Source: Polaribacter gangjinensis (GTDB taxonomy: Bacteria; Bacteroidota; Bacteroidia; Flavobacteriales; Flavobacteriaceae). From it: DNA of 64,000 bases. Each line of letters opens with the position of its first letter. Within the stretch, counting starts at the first letter, position 1. The stretch spans positions 265,501-329,500 of the forward strand of contig NZ_CP150662.1 in assembly GCF_038024125.1 (NCBI RefSeq). The letters run 5' to 3'. The position numbers and the translations under genes were made by a program. Shown here in pieces: positions 26,468-37,365 of this stretch. A model generated the notes under the pieces. The model was not told the DNA's origin and did no database searches. It saw nothing but the letters and a program-made list of their open reading frames with translations.

Positions 26468-26989
26468 ATGAAAGAAAAACTATTTTTAATCATCCTTTTT
26501 GTAACTGTGTTTGTTTCTTGTTATAAAGAGAAACCAAAAGCTGTTGCAAAAGAAAAATTTCCTGTAACTGAAATTAAATCAGTAAATTATAATCAGTTAA
26601 AACCTTTGTTAGAAAAACAGAATGATACTATTTATGTGGTTAATTTCTGGGCAACTTGGTGTGCTCCTTGTGTAAAAGAATTGCCCTATTTCGAAAAACT
26701 AGGAGCTGCTTATTCAGATAAAAAGGTAAAAGTTTTATTGGTTAGTTTAGATTTCCCAAAACAAGTTGAAAAGAAGTTGATTCCGTTTATCAATGAAAAT
26801 AAAATTCAGTCAGAAGTTGTTTTACTAGATGATGTCAATGAAGATATTTGGATTCAAGCCATTGATAAAACTTGGAGTGGAGCAATACCTGCAACATTAA
26901 TTTACCATAAAAATAAACGAAAATTTTACGAACAAACTTTTGATTATCAAATACTTGAAAACGAACTAATTCAATTTTTAAATCCATAA
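26468..26989 (+). CDS. TlpA-like thioredoxin-fold lipoprotein
   Basis: 173 residues. A lipobox VFVSC (Cys18) ends the signal peptide. The thioredoxin active site is WATWCAPC (about 62-69), in the FWATWCAPCVKELPYFE setting of the TlpA/ResA group. These periplasmic proteins reduce disulfides, often during cytochrome c maturation. It is followed three bases later by a second thioredoxin-fold protein, so they are one operon. Confidence 0.93.
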   Translation: MKEKLFLIILFVTVFVSCYKEKPKAVAKEKFPVTEIKSVNYNQLKPLLEKQNDTIYVVNFWATWCAPCVKELPYFEKLGAAYSDKKVKVLLVSLDFPKQVEKKLIPFINENKIQSEVVLLDDVNEDIWIQAIDKTWSGAIPATLIYHKNKRKFYEQTFDYQILENELIQFLNP

Positions 26990-26992
26990 TTT

Positions 26993-27601
26993 ATGAAAAC
27001 ATTCCAAAAAATAGTATTGTGCTTTGTTGTTTTTTTAATAGCAACTGCATTTACAAAAAGTACTGAAAACGGGTACAAAGTAGGAGATACCATTGAAGAT
27101 TTTTCACTTAAAAATGTAGATGGCAAAATGGTTTCTTTGTCAGATTACAAAAAAGCCAAAGGTTTTATCATCATTTTTACCTGCAATATGTGTCCGTATT
27201 CTGTAGCAAATGAAGACAGAATCAATGCGTTGGATGCCAAGTACAAATCAAAAGGATTTCCTGTAATTGCGATCAATCCAAATGATCCAAAAGCTTCAAA
27301 AGGAGATGGTTTTGAAGATATGATTGTACGTGCTAAAGAGAAATCTTTTTCTTTTCCATATTTGTTTGATGAAGGACAAAAAGTGTATCCAAAGTTTGGA
27401 GCATCCAAAACGCCACATGTTTTTATTGTAAATAAAAAAGGAATGAAAGTAGAATATATTGGCGCCATTGACAATAGTTCAAAAAATCCGGATGCAGTTA
27501 CTGAAAAATATGTTGAAAATGCTGTAGATGCTTTATTGGCTGGAAAAAAGATAGAAAAAACCGAAACTAGAGCAATTGGTTGTACTATTAAAGTCTTATA
27601 A
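26993..27601 (+). CDS. secreted peroxiredoxin/thioredoxin-like protein
   Basis: 202 residues with a signal peptide. The redoxin fold starts at YKVGDTIEDFSLKNVDGKMVSLSDY; the active-site pair is TCNMCPYS, a CXXC with an unusual Pro-Tyr-Ser tail, as in the AhpC/TSA-like 'thioredoxin family' of Bacteroidota. FGASKTPHVFIVNKKG has the cis-Pro loop. It probably works with the preceding lipoprotein in periplasmic thiol chemistry. A perfect stem-loop terminator follows. Confidence 0.9.
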   Translation: MKTFQKIVLCFVVFLIATAFTKSTENGYKVGDTIEDFSLKNVDGKMVSLSDYKKAKGFIIIFTCNMCPYSVANEDRINALDAKYKSKGFPVIAINPNDPKASKGDGFEDMIVRAKEKSFSFPYLFDEGQKVYPKFGASKTPHVFIVNKKGMKVEYIGAIDNSSKNPDAVTEKYVENAVDALLAGKKIEKTETRAIGCTIKVL

Positions 27602-27626
27602 AACTTAGTTGAAATATCAAATTATC

Positions 27627-27660
27627 AATAAGTCCAACAAGAAATTGTTGGACTTATTTT
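27627..27660. terminator. shared terminator, 14-bp perfect stem with GAAA loop
   Basis: AATAAGTCCAACAA (27627-27640), GAAA, TTGTTGGACTTATT (27645-27658), then TT. The right arm contains the stop codon (TAA at 27654-27656 on the minus strand) of the convergent transferase gene, so one hairpin closes both transcripts. Confidence 0.9.
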
Positions 27661-29510
27661 CTGTCTAAAAAATCTTGATAAGACATTTGTGTGATGGCTT
27701 TACCTAAAGAATCTAATTTTTTTGCGTTTTTTCCTTCAGATAAAATTGGGATGTTACTCACGAAGTCAAATACAAAAACGCCCTCTTTTGTCAATGTTCC
27801 AAATCCTTTATTAAAAGTGTAATGTGCATATTGTCCATTATGAACTTGAAACATATTTTTACCAAAATCAAATCCAGTTACATCTCCATTCAACAATTGT
27901 AATAAGGTGTAAGAAAAATCAACTTGACTAGAAACAGCATCTATTTTTGTGCCTGGCTTTTTTATAGCACCACCCAACCAAAGCATTGGAATATGGAATT
28001 TTTTTGGCGAAAAATAAGGACCTTCATGAGCTGGTGAGGTATGACCATGATCAGCCATAATGACAATCAAGGTATTTTTATACCAAGTTTGCGTTTTTGC
28101 AAAATCCACAAATTTCCCTATAATACTGTCTGTATAATGATGTGCACTTCTGTATAAATTATCTTCAGTGTCTTTTCCAAATTTATATTCCCCTTTAATT
28201 TCGTATGGTTCGTGGCTTGATAAAGTCAATGCGATTTTAAAAAAGGGTTCCTTTTGTTCAGTTGATAAATCATCTGAAAAACGTTGCATAAAAACATCAT
28301 CATGAGCACCCCATTTTGAATTCCAATCTTCTTCGTCAAAATCATTTCCATCAACAATTTTTGAAATTCCAGCATTTCTCAAATAGGTATTCATATTGCC
28401 AAAATTCAAATCACCTCCATAATAATAGGAAGTTTCATAACCCAATTCATACATCTTTTTGGGTAACATTGTCAAGCTTCTTGTTTTGTTTGGCATTCGC
28501 ATAATTCGCTCAACAGGTTGTGGATAATAGCCACTTAAAATCGCAGGAATTCCTTTGTCTGTTCTATCTCCATTTGAATAAAAATTCGTGAATAACATTC
28601 CTTCTTCAGAAAGGCAATCTAAATTCGGAGTTACATCAAGTTCACCACCCAATGAACCAACCACTTTTGCCGATAAACTTTCCCAAAGAATCAAAATAAT
28701 ATTGGGTTTTGACGTAGTTAAAATATCCGTTTTTGGAGCCTTTAATAAAGGTTTTCTTGAGTTTTCAATGATGGTATTTGCAATTACAGTTGGAAAAGCT
28801 ACATACGGATTTTTTCCATCCGTTTTGTGAGCAATGGTATTGAAAAAATTCCAAGTAAAATTTAACGAAGCATGATTTGCAAACATATTTTCAGAAAAAT
28901 ACACATTGCTTTGATTTACAGGAATTGTTTGAAATCCTCCACGAATTGGGATTACTAATGCTCCAAAAATCAATAAAAACGCAGGAAATTCTCTCCAACT
29001 TTTATAAATGATTGTTGCTAATTTTGGAATGACAATGAATTTATAAAGTAAACTAAAAGAAACTGACACTGCAATCCAACCAATTACTCCTGAAATTAAT
29101 TGTGATTTTGATGCGGATGAAATCATCAATTCAGGCGTATTTAAATAGGGTAGCAAAGAAGTATCTAAACGAATTCCCCAAGCCTGATACAAACCTGCAT
29201 CAATAAAAAGTAGTAAACTGATAAAAATGATGCAGAAATACGTAAAGAAATTGATGATCGGAATGATTTTTTTAGTCGCAATTATTTTTGAAAAAGCAAT
29301 GAGTAAAAAAGGAATAATGCTCAAATAAGACGCAAATGAAAGATCGAGTTGAAAACCATAAAAGAAGGTTTTAAGACTCTCTAAAAATCCGATTTCTTTA
29401 GATTTTTCTAGATAATAAATCAAGAAAAATATACGTGCAAATACAAAATATCCAATCCAAAAGAAGGTGTACGAAAGTAAGAAAATAATACTTTTTGTAA
29501 AGTTTTTCAT
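27654..29510 (-). CDS. LtaS-type alkaline-phosphatase-superfamily phosphotransferase
   Basis: 618 residues: about five membrane helices in the first 180, then a sulfatase-like domain. Metal/nucleophile elements are ILILWESLSAKVVG (Glu), SNGDRTDKGIPAILSGY (nucleophile Thr) and IMADHGHTSPAHEGPY (Asp-His). The layout equals lipoteichoic acid synthases, OpgB and related phosphoglycerol or phosphoethanolamine transferases. A Gram-negative cell does not make LTA, so the substrate is probably a lipid, glycan or LPS-type headgroup at the periplasmic face. It starts three bases after tsaD on the same strand, so they are co-transcribed. Confidence 0.9.
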   Translation of the reverse strand: MKNFTKSIIFLLSYTFFWIGYFVFARIFFLIYYLEKSKEIGFLESLKTFFYGFQLDLSFASYLSIIPFLLIAFSKIIATKKIIPIINFFTYFCIIFISLLLFIDAGLYQAWGIRLDTSLLPYLNTPELMISSASKSQLISGVIGWIAVSVSFSLLYKFIVIPKLATIIYKSWREFPAFLLIFGALVIPIRGGFQTIPVNQSNVYFSENMFANHASLNFTWNFFNTIAHKTDGKNPYVAFPTVIANTIIENSRKPLLKAPKTDILTTSKPNIILILWESLSAKVVGSLGGELDVTPNLDCLSEEGMLFTNFYSNGDRTDKGIPAILSGYYPQPVERIMRMPNKTRSLTMLPKKMYELGYETSYYYGGDLNFGNMNTYLRNAGISKIVDGNDFDEEDWNSKWGAHDDVFMQRFSDDLSTEQKEPFFKIALTLSSHEPYEIKGEYKFGKDTEDNLYRSAHHYTDSIIGKFVDFAKTQTWYKNTLIVIMADHGHTSPAHEGPYFSPKKFHIPMLWLGGAIKKPGTKIDAVSSQVDFSYTLLQLLNGDVTGFDFGKNMFQVHNGQYAHYTFNKGFGTLTKEGVFVFDFVSNIPILSEGKNAKKLDSLGKAITQMSYQDFLDRK

Positions 29511-29513
29511 ACG

Positions 29514-30536
29514 TTATTCAGTGACTTTTAATCGCGCTTTTACAGCAGTTGAAATATCAGCATAATTGTTGTTCAAAAATTTTAAATATCCAGTGATGGC
29601 AATCATTGCAGCATTATCTGTAGTATATTCAAATTTTGGAATGTAGGTTTTCCAGCCCAAATGTTTTTCAGCATTTTGCAAACTTTTTCTGATTTCAGAA
29701 TTGGCTGAAACGCCACCTGCAATTGCAATGTGTTTGATTCCTGTTTGTTTAACTGCTTTTTTAAGTTTGTCCATCAAAATTTCTATAATTGTAAATTGAA
29801 TTGATGCACAAATATCATTCAAATTTTCTGAAATAAAATTCTGATTTTTTTGCTGTTCTTTTTGTAAAAAATATAAAATGGCTGTTTTTAATCCGCTGAA
29901 ACTAAAATTCAAATCGGCAACTTGAGGTTTTGAAAATGGAAACGCTTTCGGATTTCCTAATTGTGCATATTTGTCAATCAAAGGTCCTCCAGGATAAGGC
30001 AATCCTAAAATTTTAGCTGATTTGTCAAAAGCTTCTCCAACAGCATCATCAATAGTTTCCCCTAAAATTTCCATTGAAAAATAGTCCGTTATTTTTACAA
30101 TTTGTGTGTGTCCACCACTAATTGTCAAACAAATAAATGGAAAGGGAGGTTTTGGAGTTTCGTTGTCAATAAAATGCGCTAAAATATGCGCTTGCATGTG
30201 ATTGACATCAATCAACGGAATTTGCAATCCTAAAGCTAGTGATTTTGCAAACGAAGTTCCAACCAATAATGAACCCATTAATCCAGGACCTTTTGTGAAG
30301 GCAATTGCTGACAAATCATTTTTGGTAATATTTGCTTGATGTAAAGCTTGTTGCACAACAGGAACAATATTTTGTTGATGCGCTCTTGAAGCCAATTCAG
30401 GAACAACTCCTCCATATTGCGCATGCACTTCTTGATTGGCAATAACATTACTTAAAACTTTTCCATTGCAAATTACTGCAGCACTCGTGTCATCACAAGA
30501 AGATTCAATACCCAATATGTAAATGGATTTTTCCAT
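29514..30536 (-). CDS. tsaD: tRNA N6-adenosine threonylcarbamoyltransferase
   Basis: 340 residues. The Kae1/TsaD metal motif is NHMQAHILAH (about 110-119), preceded by GPGLMGSLLVG, with ISGGHTQIV, GEAFDKSAKILGLPYPGGP and AIAGGVSANS. It transfers threonylcarbamoyl to A37 of ANN-decoding tRNAs with TsaB and TsaE (not in the window). It is divergent from tamB. Confidence 0.97.
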   Translation of the reverse strand: MEKSIYILGIESSCDDTSAAVICNGKVLSNVIANQEVHAQYGGVVPELASRAHQQNIVPVVQQALHQANITKNDLSAIAFTKGPGLMGSLLVGTSFAKSLALGLQIPLIDVNHMQAHILAHFIDNETPKPPFPFICLTISGGHTQIVKITDYFSMEILGETIDDAVGEAFDKSAKILGLPYPGGPLIDKYAQLGNPKAFPFSKPQVADLNFSFSGLKTAILYFLQKEQQKNQNFISENLNDICASIQFTIIEILMDKLKKAVKQTGIKHIAIAGGVSANSEIRKSLQNAEKHLGWKTYIPKFEYTTDNAAMIAITGYLKFLNNNYADISTAVKARLKVTE

Positions 30537-30650
30537 ATTTTTTAAAAAAATGCGCTACAAAATTAAGTATATTTTTAAGGAAGCATATAATTTTTAATTA
30601 CAGAATTTTATTGTTTGCTACATTTGTACGAAATTTGTTGAAAGTGGCAA

Positions 30651-30658
30651 TATATTTG
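30651..30658 (+). promoter_or_regulatory. candidate -7 box (TATATTTG) upstream of tamB
   Basis: Exact TAnnTTTG match 52 bases before the TTG start. The nearest TTG lies only 10-13 bases upstream, so the -33 part is weak. Confidence 0.35.
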
Positions 30659-30710
30659 ATTCAATCTTGTTATTGTTACGAACACTTAAAATCTATCGAC
30701 TATCAAAAAA

Positions 30711-33700
30711 TTGTTCCAAAAATTAGGAAAATGGCTGGGGTATTTAGTCCTCTTTTTGCTTTTTGTGAGCATTATATTTTCTATTCCTTTCGTTCAAACG
30801 AAAATCGGAACGTATTTTACCAAGATAATTAATGAGGACTTCAAAACGAATATTGTCATAGAAAAAGTCGATTTCTCTTTTATTGGATCCGTTAATTTAA
30901 AAGGCGTAAAAATAAAAGATCACCATCAAGATACCTTGATTTATGTCTCAAAATTAAGAACTTCCTTAGTCAATTTTAAACGAATTTTAGACAATCAAGT
31001 CAATTTAAAAAACATTTCTTTGGATGGTGTTGACTTTCATTTGAAAACGTATAAAGGCGAAACCAATGATAATTTGAGTATTTTTATTGAACTTTTTGAT
31101 GATGGTAAACCCAGAGATTCTTTAACTCCGCCTTTTATTTTAAAATCCTCAAATATTTACATCAATAACCTAAATTTTAGAGTTGTTGATGCTAATAATA
31201 TAGATTCTATTAGTTATCAAATTTTCAAAGCAGGTGGAAATTTGCAAGATTTTTCGGTTGTAGGACCTGATTTTTCTACTAAAATCAGAGGTTTGTACTT
31301 CACAGACTCTTATAATTTACAGGTAACAAACTTATCCACTGATTTTAAGTATACCTTATCAGGGATGAACTTTAAAAATACCACTCTGCAAACTCAATTT
31401 TCATCAATCAATGGCGATATTAAACTCAGTTATAAACGCGAAGATTTAGTTGATTTTAATAACAAAGTGAATATCAAAGCCAAGTTTTCTGAAAGTAGTT
31501 TGGCAATTAAAGATTTACAAAAATTTTATGGGGAATTGTCTGGTGAGCACAATATTGATTTTCGTGGAAATTTAAACGGAACATTGAATAACTTTGGCTT
31601 AGAAAAGTTCAAATTGACCACAAATGGAGGTATCAAAATTGAAGGAGATTTGAGTTTTGTAAATGCCGTAAATACTGAAAATGGGTTTGTTTTTCAGGGA
31701 GATTTTAAAAATTTGATAGCAACTCAAAAAGAATTGAAAAGTATTTTGCCCAATTTGTTAGGAAAAACTTTGCCTTCTTCATTTGATAAATTAGGTCAAT
31801 TCAATATTCAAGGTAATGTTTTTGCAACACCTACTCAAGTAATTGCAGACGTAACTTTAAATTCAAGCATTGGAAAAGCAATTGCTGATTTAGAAATTGG
31901 TAATGTTGATAACATCGATTTTGCTACTTATAGCGGAAATGTTTCACTTGAAAGTTTTAGAATAGGTGCCATATTTAATGATCCAACGTTTGGAAAAGTT
32001 TCTTTAAAAGGAACTGTAAAAGGAAGTGGATTTCGATTGGACAATATCAATACAAAATTCAACGGAGCAATTTCTCAAATGGTTTATAATGATTATAACT
32101 ACAAAAATATTACCGCAAACGGACAATATCAAAACAATAAGTTTGATGGAGTTTTAGCCATTGATGATGCCAATTTTAAAATGAAATTCAATGGTTTGGC
32201 TGATTTGTCAGCAAAAGTCAACAGATTTGATTTTAAATCAGAGATAACTTACTTGAATTTAAAAAACACCAATCTTTTTTCGAGAGATTCCATATCAAAA
32301 TTAAAAGGAACTATCGAAATTGATGTTGAAGGAAATACCTTTGATGATATTGTTGGAAATGCCACTTTTAAAGACATTTTTTACACAAACGAAAAACAAG
32401 AATTTAGCTTTAAAGAATTTAAATTTACATCATCTATTAAAGATTCAATCAAAACGATTGAAGTAAAATCTGAAGATATTGCTGATGGTTATTTAACCGG
32501 AAAATTTTCTTTTGATGAAATTGTACAAGTTTCTCAAAACGCACTTGGTAGCATTTATAACAATTACGAACCTTATAAAGTAGCTCCAAATCAATATTTA
32601 GATTTTAATTTCACCATTTACAATCAAATAGTTTCCGTCTTTTTTCCAGAAGTTTCTATTGATAATAACACAAAAATAAAAGGCAAAATACAGTCTAATA
32701 AAAATCAATTAAAACTTACTATTTCATCTCCTAAAATTGATGCTTATGGCAACGAATTGAAAGATGTTTTGTTGCGAACAGACAATCAAAATCCGTTGTA
32801 TAATTCGCATTTAACAGCCTCCGAAGTAAACACAAAATATTACAATGTTTCAAAGTTAAATTTATTGAATAGAACAGAAAATGATACCCTGTTTTTCAAA
32901 TCAGAGTTTAAAGGAGGAGCCAATAATAACGAAGATTTTAACCTAGATTTCTATTACACCATCAATAAAGAGAAAAAATCAGTGCTCGGTTTTGAAGAAT
33001 CTACTTTTGTGTTTAAAAATACTGCTTGGAAAATAAATCCTGATGAAAAAAATTCAGATAAAATTACGTTCGATTTAAAGAATGATGAATTTTCATTTAG
33101 TCAATTTAAAATTGTTTCAGGAGAGCAAAAAATTGAATTTACAGGAAGTTTAAGAGGGTCTAATGAGATATTTCTTTTGGCAGATTTCAATAAAGTCAAT
33201 CTAGAGAGTTTTTTACCCAAAATCGATAGTTTATCCCTCAAAGGAAAAGTAACAGGACATTTAGATTTTATAAAAAAAGACAATGTATATAATCCTGAAG
33301 CCATTTTGGTAATCAAAGATTTTGAAATTAATAAGTTCAAACAAGGTGAATTGGCAATCAATATCAAAGGTGATAATTCGTACCAAAAGTATAGTGTTGA
33401 TATGTCTATCAATAACGAAAAAGCACGAAGTATTGCAGCAATTGGTAGCATTGATTTTTCTGATAAAAAACCACTCATTGACTTAGAAGTTTTTTTAGAA
33501 GATTATACTTTAGAAGCATTTAGTCCTTTGGGCCAAGATGTAATTTCTTCGTTAAGAGGTAACGTTTCAGGTAATTTTACCTTGATTGGTTTTCTTGGAA
33601 ATCCAGAAATGGAAGGGTATTTACGACTTAAAAATGCGGGTTTAAAATTTCCATATTTAAATGTTGATTATGATTTTGAAGGCGAATCAACCATTTCTCT

Positions 33701-35141
33701 ATTAGAACAATCTTTTATTTTAGAAGATTTAAAAATTTTTGATACCAAACACAAAACACGAGGAATTTTAAGTGGAAATATTTCTCATAGAAATTTTGAA
33801 CAATGGTTTTTAGATTTAAAAATCGATACTAAAAACTTATTGGTTTTAGATACAGAAAACACAGAAGATGCGCTTTTTTACGGAACAGCATTTATGGATG
33901 GCTCAGCCACAATTTCGGGTTTAACAGATCAATTATCTATTGAAATTAATGGCAAAACAAACCCCAAAACTGTTTTTGTTGTGCCTTTGAAAGATATAGA
34001 AACGGTTGATAGTTTTGGATTGATTCACTTTAAATCTGATGCTTTAAAAATTGAACAAAGACAAAGAGAGGCCGCAGAAGAAGCCATTAAAGGGTTGACT
34101 TTAAATATAGATATTGAAGTTACAAAAGATGCTGAAGCACAAGTGGTTATTGATGAAGTTTATGGTAGTAAATTAACAGGAAGAGGTTCTGGAGATTTAC
34201 AAATTCGCATCAATACACGTGGAATGTTCAATATGTTTGGCGATTTTACAATTGATAGTGGAGTGTATGATTTTAAATATGGAGGCATTATCAACAAACC
34301 TTTTATAATTCAAAAAGGCGGGACAGTCTCTTGGAATGGAAATCCGTATGAAGCCAATTTAGATGTTACTGCAATTTATAAAGCCAAAGCAAATCCGGGA
34401 GTTTTATTAGAAAATTACAACTCAACTAGAAAAGAAAATATTGATTTGGTAACCCGAATTTCAGGAGGTTTGTTTAGTTCTAAACAAGAGTTAGATATCA
34501 AACTTACCAATGTTGATCCTACAATTGCCAATGAGTTAGAGTTTATTTTAAACGATAATAACATCAACGAAAAAACAACGCAATTCATCTCTTTACTCGC
34601 TTTCGGAACATTTAGAAACCCAGATCGTGTTTCTTTTGATATCAATAATAGCATCACAGGAACTGCCTCAAGTGCAATTGCAGCAGCCTTTTCGAGTCTC
34701 TTAAATAGTCCAGATAGTAAATTTCAGCTTGGTTTTGATTATCAACAAGGAAATAACAATATCAATAACTTAATCATTAATGATCAAGTGGATGTTTCTT
34801 TTAGCACCCAATTAAGTGATAGAGTAATTATCAATGGTGAACTCGGAGTTCCTGTTGGTTCACAAACACAAGCAAGTGTTATTGGTGAGGTAAAAGTGGA
34901 ATTTTTACTCAATAAAGAAGGCAATTTTAGAGGAGTTATTTTTAATAGACAAAATGAAATTCAATACACCACTGAAGAAATCGGATATACTCAAGGAATT
35001 GGTTTGACATATCAAGTAAACTTTAACAACTTTTCGGAATTATTAACCAGAATTCGAAGAAAAATAAAACTTAAAAAAGAACCCAGTAAGACTGAAACTG
35101 TTAAAAAAGAAGCCGAAAAAGAAAACAATTCTGGAGACTAA
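30711..35141 (+). CDS. tamB: TamB-domain (AsmA-like) outer-membrane/inter-membrane bridge protein
   Basis: 1476 residues, the longest gene here. One N-terminal anchor helix (about 9-27, LGYLVLFLLFVSIIFSIPF) is followed by ~1400 residues of repetitive beta strands and the C-terminal TamB/DUF490 domain (about 1000-1430; LTGRGSGDLQIRINTRGMFNMFGDFTIDSG and VGSQTQASVIGEV). The frame needs a TTG start at 30711: an in-frame stop lies at 30687 and no ATG precedes the anchor. Such proteins form long hydrophobic grooves between inner and outer membranes, used in lipid traffic or OMP/adhesin assembly. No TamA-like gene is next to it. The end is charged (KKEPSKTETVKKEAEKE). Confidence 0.92.
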   Translation: MFQKLGKWLGYLVLFLLFVSIIFSIPFVQTKIGTYFTKIINEDFKTNIVIEKVDFSFIGSVNLKGVKIKDHHQDTLIYVSKLRTSLVNFKRILDNQVNLKNISLDGVDFHLKTYKGETNDNLSIFIELFDDGKPRDSLTPPFILKSSNIYINNLNFRVVDANNIDSISYQIFKAGGNLQDFSVVGPDFSTKIRGLYFTDSYNLQVTNLSTDFKYTLSGMNFKNTTLQTQFSSINGDIKLSYKREDLVDFNNKVNIKAKFSESSLAIKDLQKFYGELSGEHNIDFRGNLNGTLNNFGLEKFKLTTNGGIKIEGDLSFVNAVNTENGFVFQGDFKNLIATQKELKSILPNLLGKTLPSSFDKLGQFNIQGNVFATPTQVIADVTLNSSIGKAIADLEIGNVDNIDFATYSGNVSLESFRIGAIFNDPTFGKVSLKGTVKGSGFRLDNINTKFNGAISQMVYNDYNYKNITANGQYQNNKFDGVLAIDDANFKMKFNGLADLSAKVNRFDFKSEITYLNLKNTNLFSRDSISKLKGTIEIDVEGNTFDDIVGNATFKDIFYTNEKQEFSFKEFKFTSSIKDSIKTIEVKSEDIADGYLTGKFSFDEIVQVSQNALGSIYNNYEPYKVAPNQYLDFNFTIYNQIVSVFFPEVSIDNNTKIKGKIQSNKNQLKLTISSPKIDAYGNELKDVLLRTDNQNPLYNSHLTASEVNTKYYNVSKLNLLNRTENDTLFFKSEFKGGANNNEDFNLDFYYTINKEKKSVLGFEESTFVFKNTAWKINPDEKNSDKITFDLKNDEFSFSQFKIVSGEQKIEFTGSLRGSNEIFLLADFNKVNLESFLPKIDSLSLKGKVTGHLDFIKKDNVYNPEAILVIKDFEINKFKQGELAINIKGDNSYQKYSVDMSINNEKARSIAAIGSIDFSDKKPLIDLEVFLEDYTLEAFSPLGQDVISSLRGNVSGNFTLIGFLGNPEMEGYLRLKNAGLKFPYLNVDYDFEGESTISLLEQSFILEDLKIFDTKHKTRGILSGNISHRNFEQWFLDLKIDTKNLLVLDTENTEDALFYGTAFMDGSATISGLTDQLSIEINGKTNPKTVFVVPLKDIETVDSFGLIHFKSDALKIEQRQREAAEEAIKGLTLNIDIEVTKDAEAQVVIDEVYGSKLTGRGSGDLQIRINTRGMFNMFGDFTIDSGVYDFKYGGIINKPFIIQKGGTVSWNGNPYEANLDVTAIYKAKANPGVLLENYNSTRKENIDLVTRISGGLFSSKQELDIKLTNVDPTIANELEFILNDNNINEKTTQFISLLAFGTFRNPDRVSFDINNSITGTASSAIAAAFSSLLNSPDSKFQLGFDYQQGNNNINNLIINDQVDVSFSTQLSDRVIINGELGVPVGSQTQASVIGEVKVEFLLNKEGNFRGVIFNRQNEIQYTTEEIGYTQGIGLTYQVNFNNFSELLTRIRRKIKLKKEPSKTETVKKEAEKENNSGD

Positions 35142-35250
35142 TAAAGCAAATGAAATCAACTAATTAAATCCAATATTTAACGCAATTTAAAATGATTTTC
35201 TCTTGTAAACAAAGGGATTTTGCTCTATAACGTTTTCGTAGTTTTTTTAG

Positions 35251-35278
35251 TTGAAGTCATTAAAAAGCCTTAATTTTA
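35251..35278 (+). promoter_or_regulatory. promoter of the pfkA-gapA operon (TTG-N17-TAATTTTA)
   Basis: TTG at 35251-35253, 17-base spacer, TAATTTTA at 35271-35278 (one mismatch to TAnnTTTG), 12 bases before the pfkA ATG. Confidence 0.5.
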
Positions 35279-35290
35279 CACTATTATATT

Positions 35291-36274
35291 ATGGAGAAAA
35301 TAAAAAAAATTGGCGTCATGACATCTGGAGGAGATTCCCCAGGGATGAACGCCGCTATAAGAGCTGTAGTAAGAACGTGTTCGTATCACGAAATTGAATG
35401 TATCGGAATTTATCACGGATATCAAGGTATGATTTCTGGTGATTTTATCGATTTAAATGCACGAAGCGTAAAAGGAATCATCAACAAAGGGGGAACTTTT
35501 TTGAAATCTGCAAGGTCAAAAGAGTTCATGACCAAAGAAGGAAGACAAAAAGCCTACAATAATTTGAAAGCTGCCAATATTGATGCTTTGGTTACCATTG
35601 GTGGAGACGGAACTTTTACTGGTGCTATTGTTTTTAACAAAGAATTTGGCTTTCCTGTAATCGGAATTCCAGGTACTATTGATAATGACATTGCAGGTAC
35701 TTCTCATACTTTAGGATATGATACTGCTTTAAACACAGTTGTTGATGCAATAGATAAAATTAGAGATACTGCAAGTTCTCATGACCGTTTGTTTTTTATA
35801 GAAGTAATGGGTAGAGATGCAGGTCATATTGCCTTAAATGCTGGCGTTGGTGCAGGTGCTGAAGAAATTTTAATTCCCGAAGAAAACTTAGGTTTAGAGC
35901 GTTTGCTAGAGTCTTTAAATAGAAGTAAACAATCAGGAAAAGCATCTAGTATTGTTATTGTGGCTGAAGGAGATAAATCTGGAAAAAATGTTTTTGAGTT
36001 GAAAGACTACGTTGAAAAAAACATGCCAGAATACGACGTTCGTGTTTCCGTTTTAGGACATTTACAAAGAGGAGGAAGTCCTTCATGTTTTGACAGAGTT
36101 TTAGCAAGTAGAATGGGAGTAAAAGCAGTTGAAACTTTGTTAGATGGAAAATCCAATTATATGGTAGGTTTGCTTAACGATCAAATTACGCTAACTCCAT
36201 TAGAGCAAGCAATCAAAGGACAATCAAAAATAGATAAAGAATTAATAAGAGTGTCAGACATCATGTCTGTATAA
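35291..36274 (+). CDS. pfkA: ATP-dependent 6-phosphofructokinase
   Basis: 327 residues. The group A PFK signature is complete: GVMTSGGDSPGMNAAIR, TIGGDGTFTGA, PGTIDNDIAGT (catalytic Asp), EVMGRDAGHIAL, ILIPEE and LGHLQRGGSPSCFDR. It turns fructose-6-phosphate into fructose-1,6-bisphosphate in glycolysis. gapA follows 16 bp downstream, so two glycolytic steps are co-transcribed. Confidence 0.97.
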   Translation: MEKIKKIGVMTSGGDSPGMNAAIRAVVRTCSYHEIECIGIYHGYQGMISGDFIDLNARSVKGIINKGGTFLKSARSKEFMTKEGRQKAYNNLKAANIDALVTIGGDGTFTGAIVFNKEFGFPVIGIPGTIDNDIAGTSHTLGYDTALNTVVDAIDKIRDTASSHDRLFFIEVMGRDAGHIALNAGVGAGAEEILIPEENLGLERLLESLNRSKQSGKASSIVIVAEGDKSGKNVFELKDYVEKNMPEYDVRVSVLGHLQRGGSPSCFDRVLASRMGVKAVETLLDGKSNYMVGLLNDQITLTPLEQAIKGQSKIDKELIRVSDIMSV

Positions 36275-36278
36275 ATAA

Positions 36279-37292
<1,014 letters not shown>

Positions 37293-37311
37293 AAAACTAA
37301 GTTGATAAATA

Positions 37312-37342
37312 AAAAAAACCTGATAGTAATATCAGGTTTTTT
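37312..37342. terminator. bidirectional terminator between gapA and ridA
   Basis: AAAAAA then CCTGATA (37319-37325), loop GTAA, TATCAGG (37330-37336), then TTTTTTT. A-runs and T-runs on both sides let it work for gapA and for the convergent ridA. Confidence 0.92.
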
Positions 37343-37365
37343 TATTTTTTACAAAAGCCAAAAAT

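Noticed and set aside
30611..30832. Plus-strand frame of 73 codons before tamB
   Set aside because: It overlaps the tamB anchor in another frame and has no recognisable domain.
33101..33478. Minus-strand frame of 125 codons inside tamB
   Set aside because: Antisense shadow of a strand-rich repetitive gene; no motif.
35142..35290. Riboswitch or leader RNA before pfkA
   Set aside because: No conserved structural motif seen; a normal promoter lies next to the gene.
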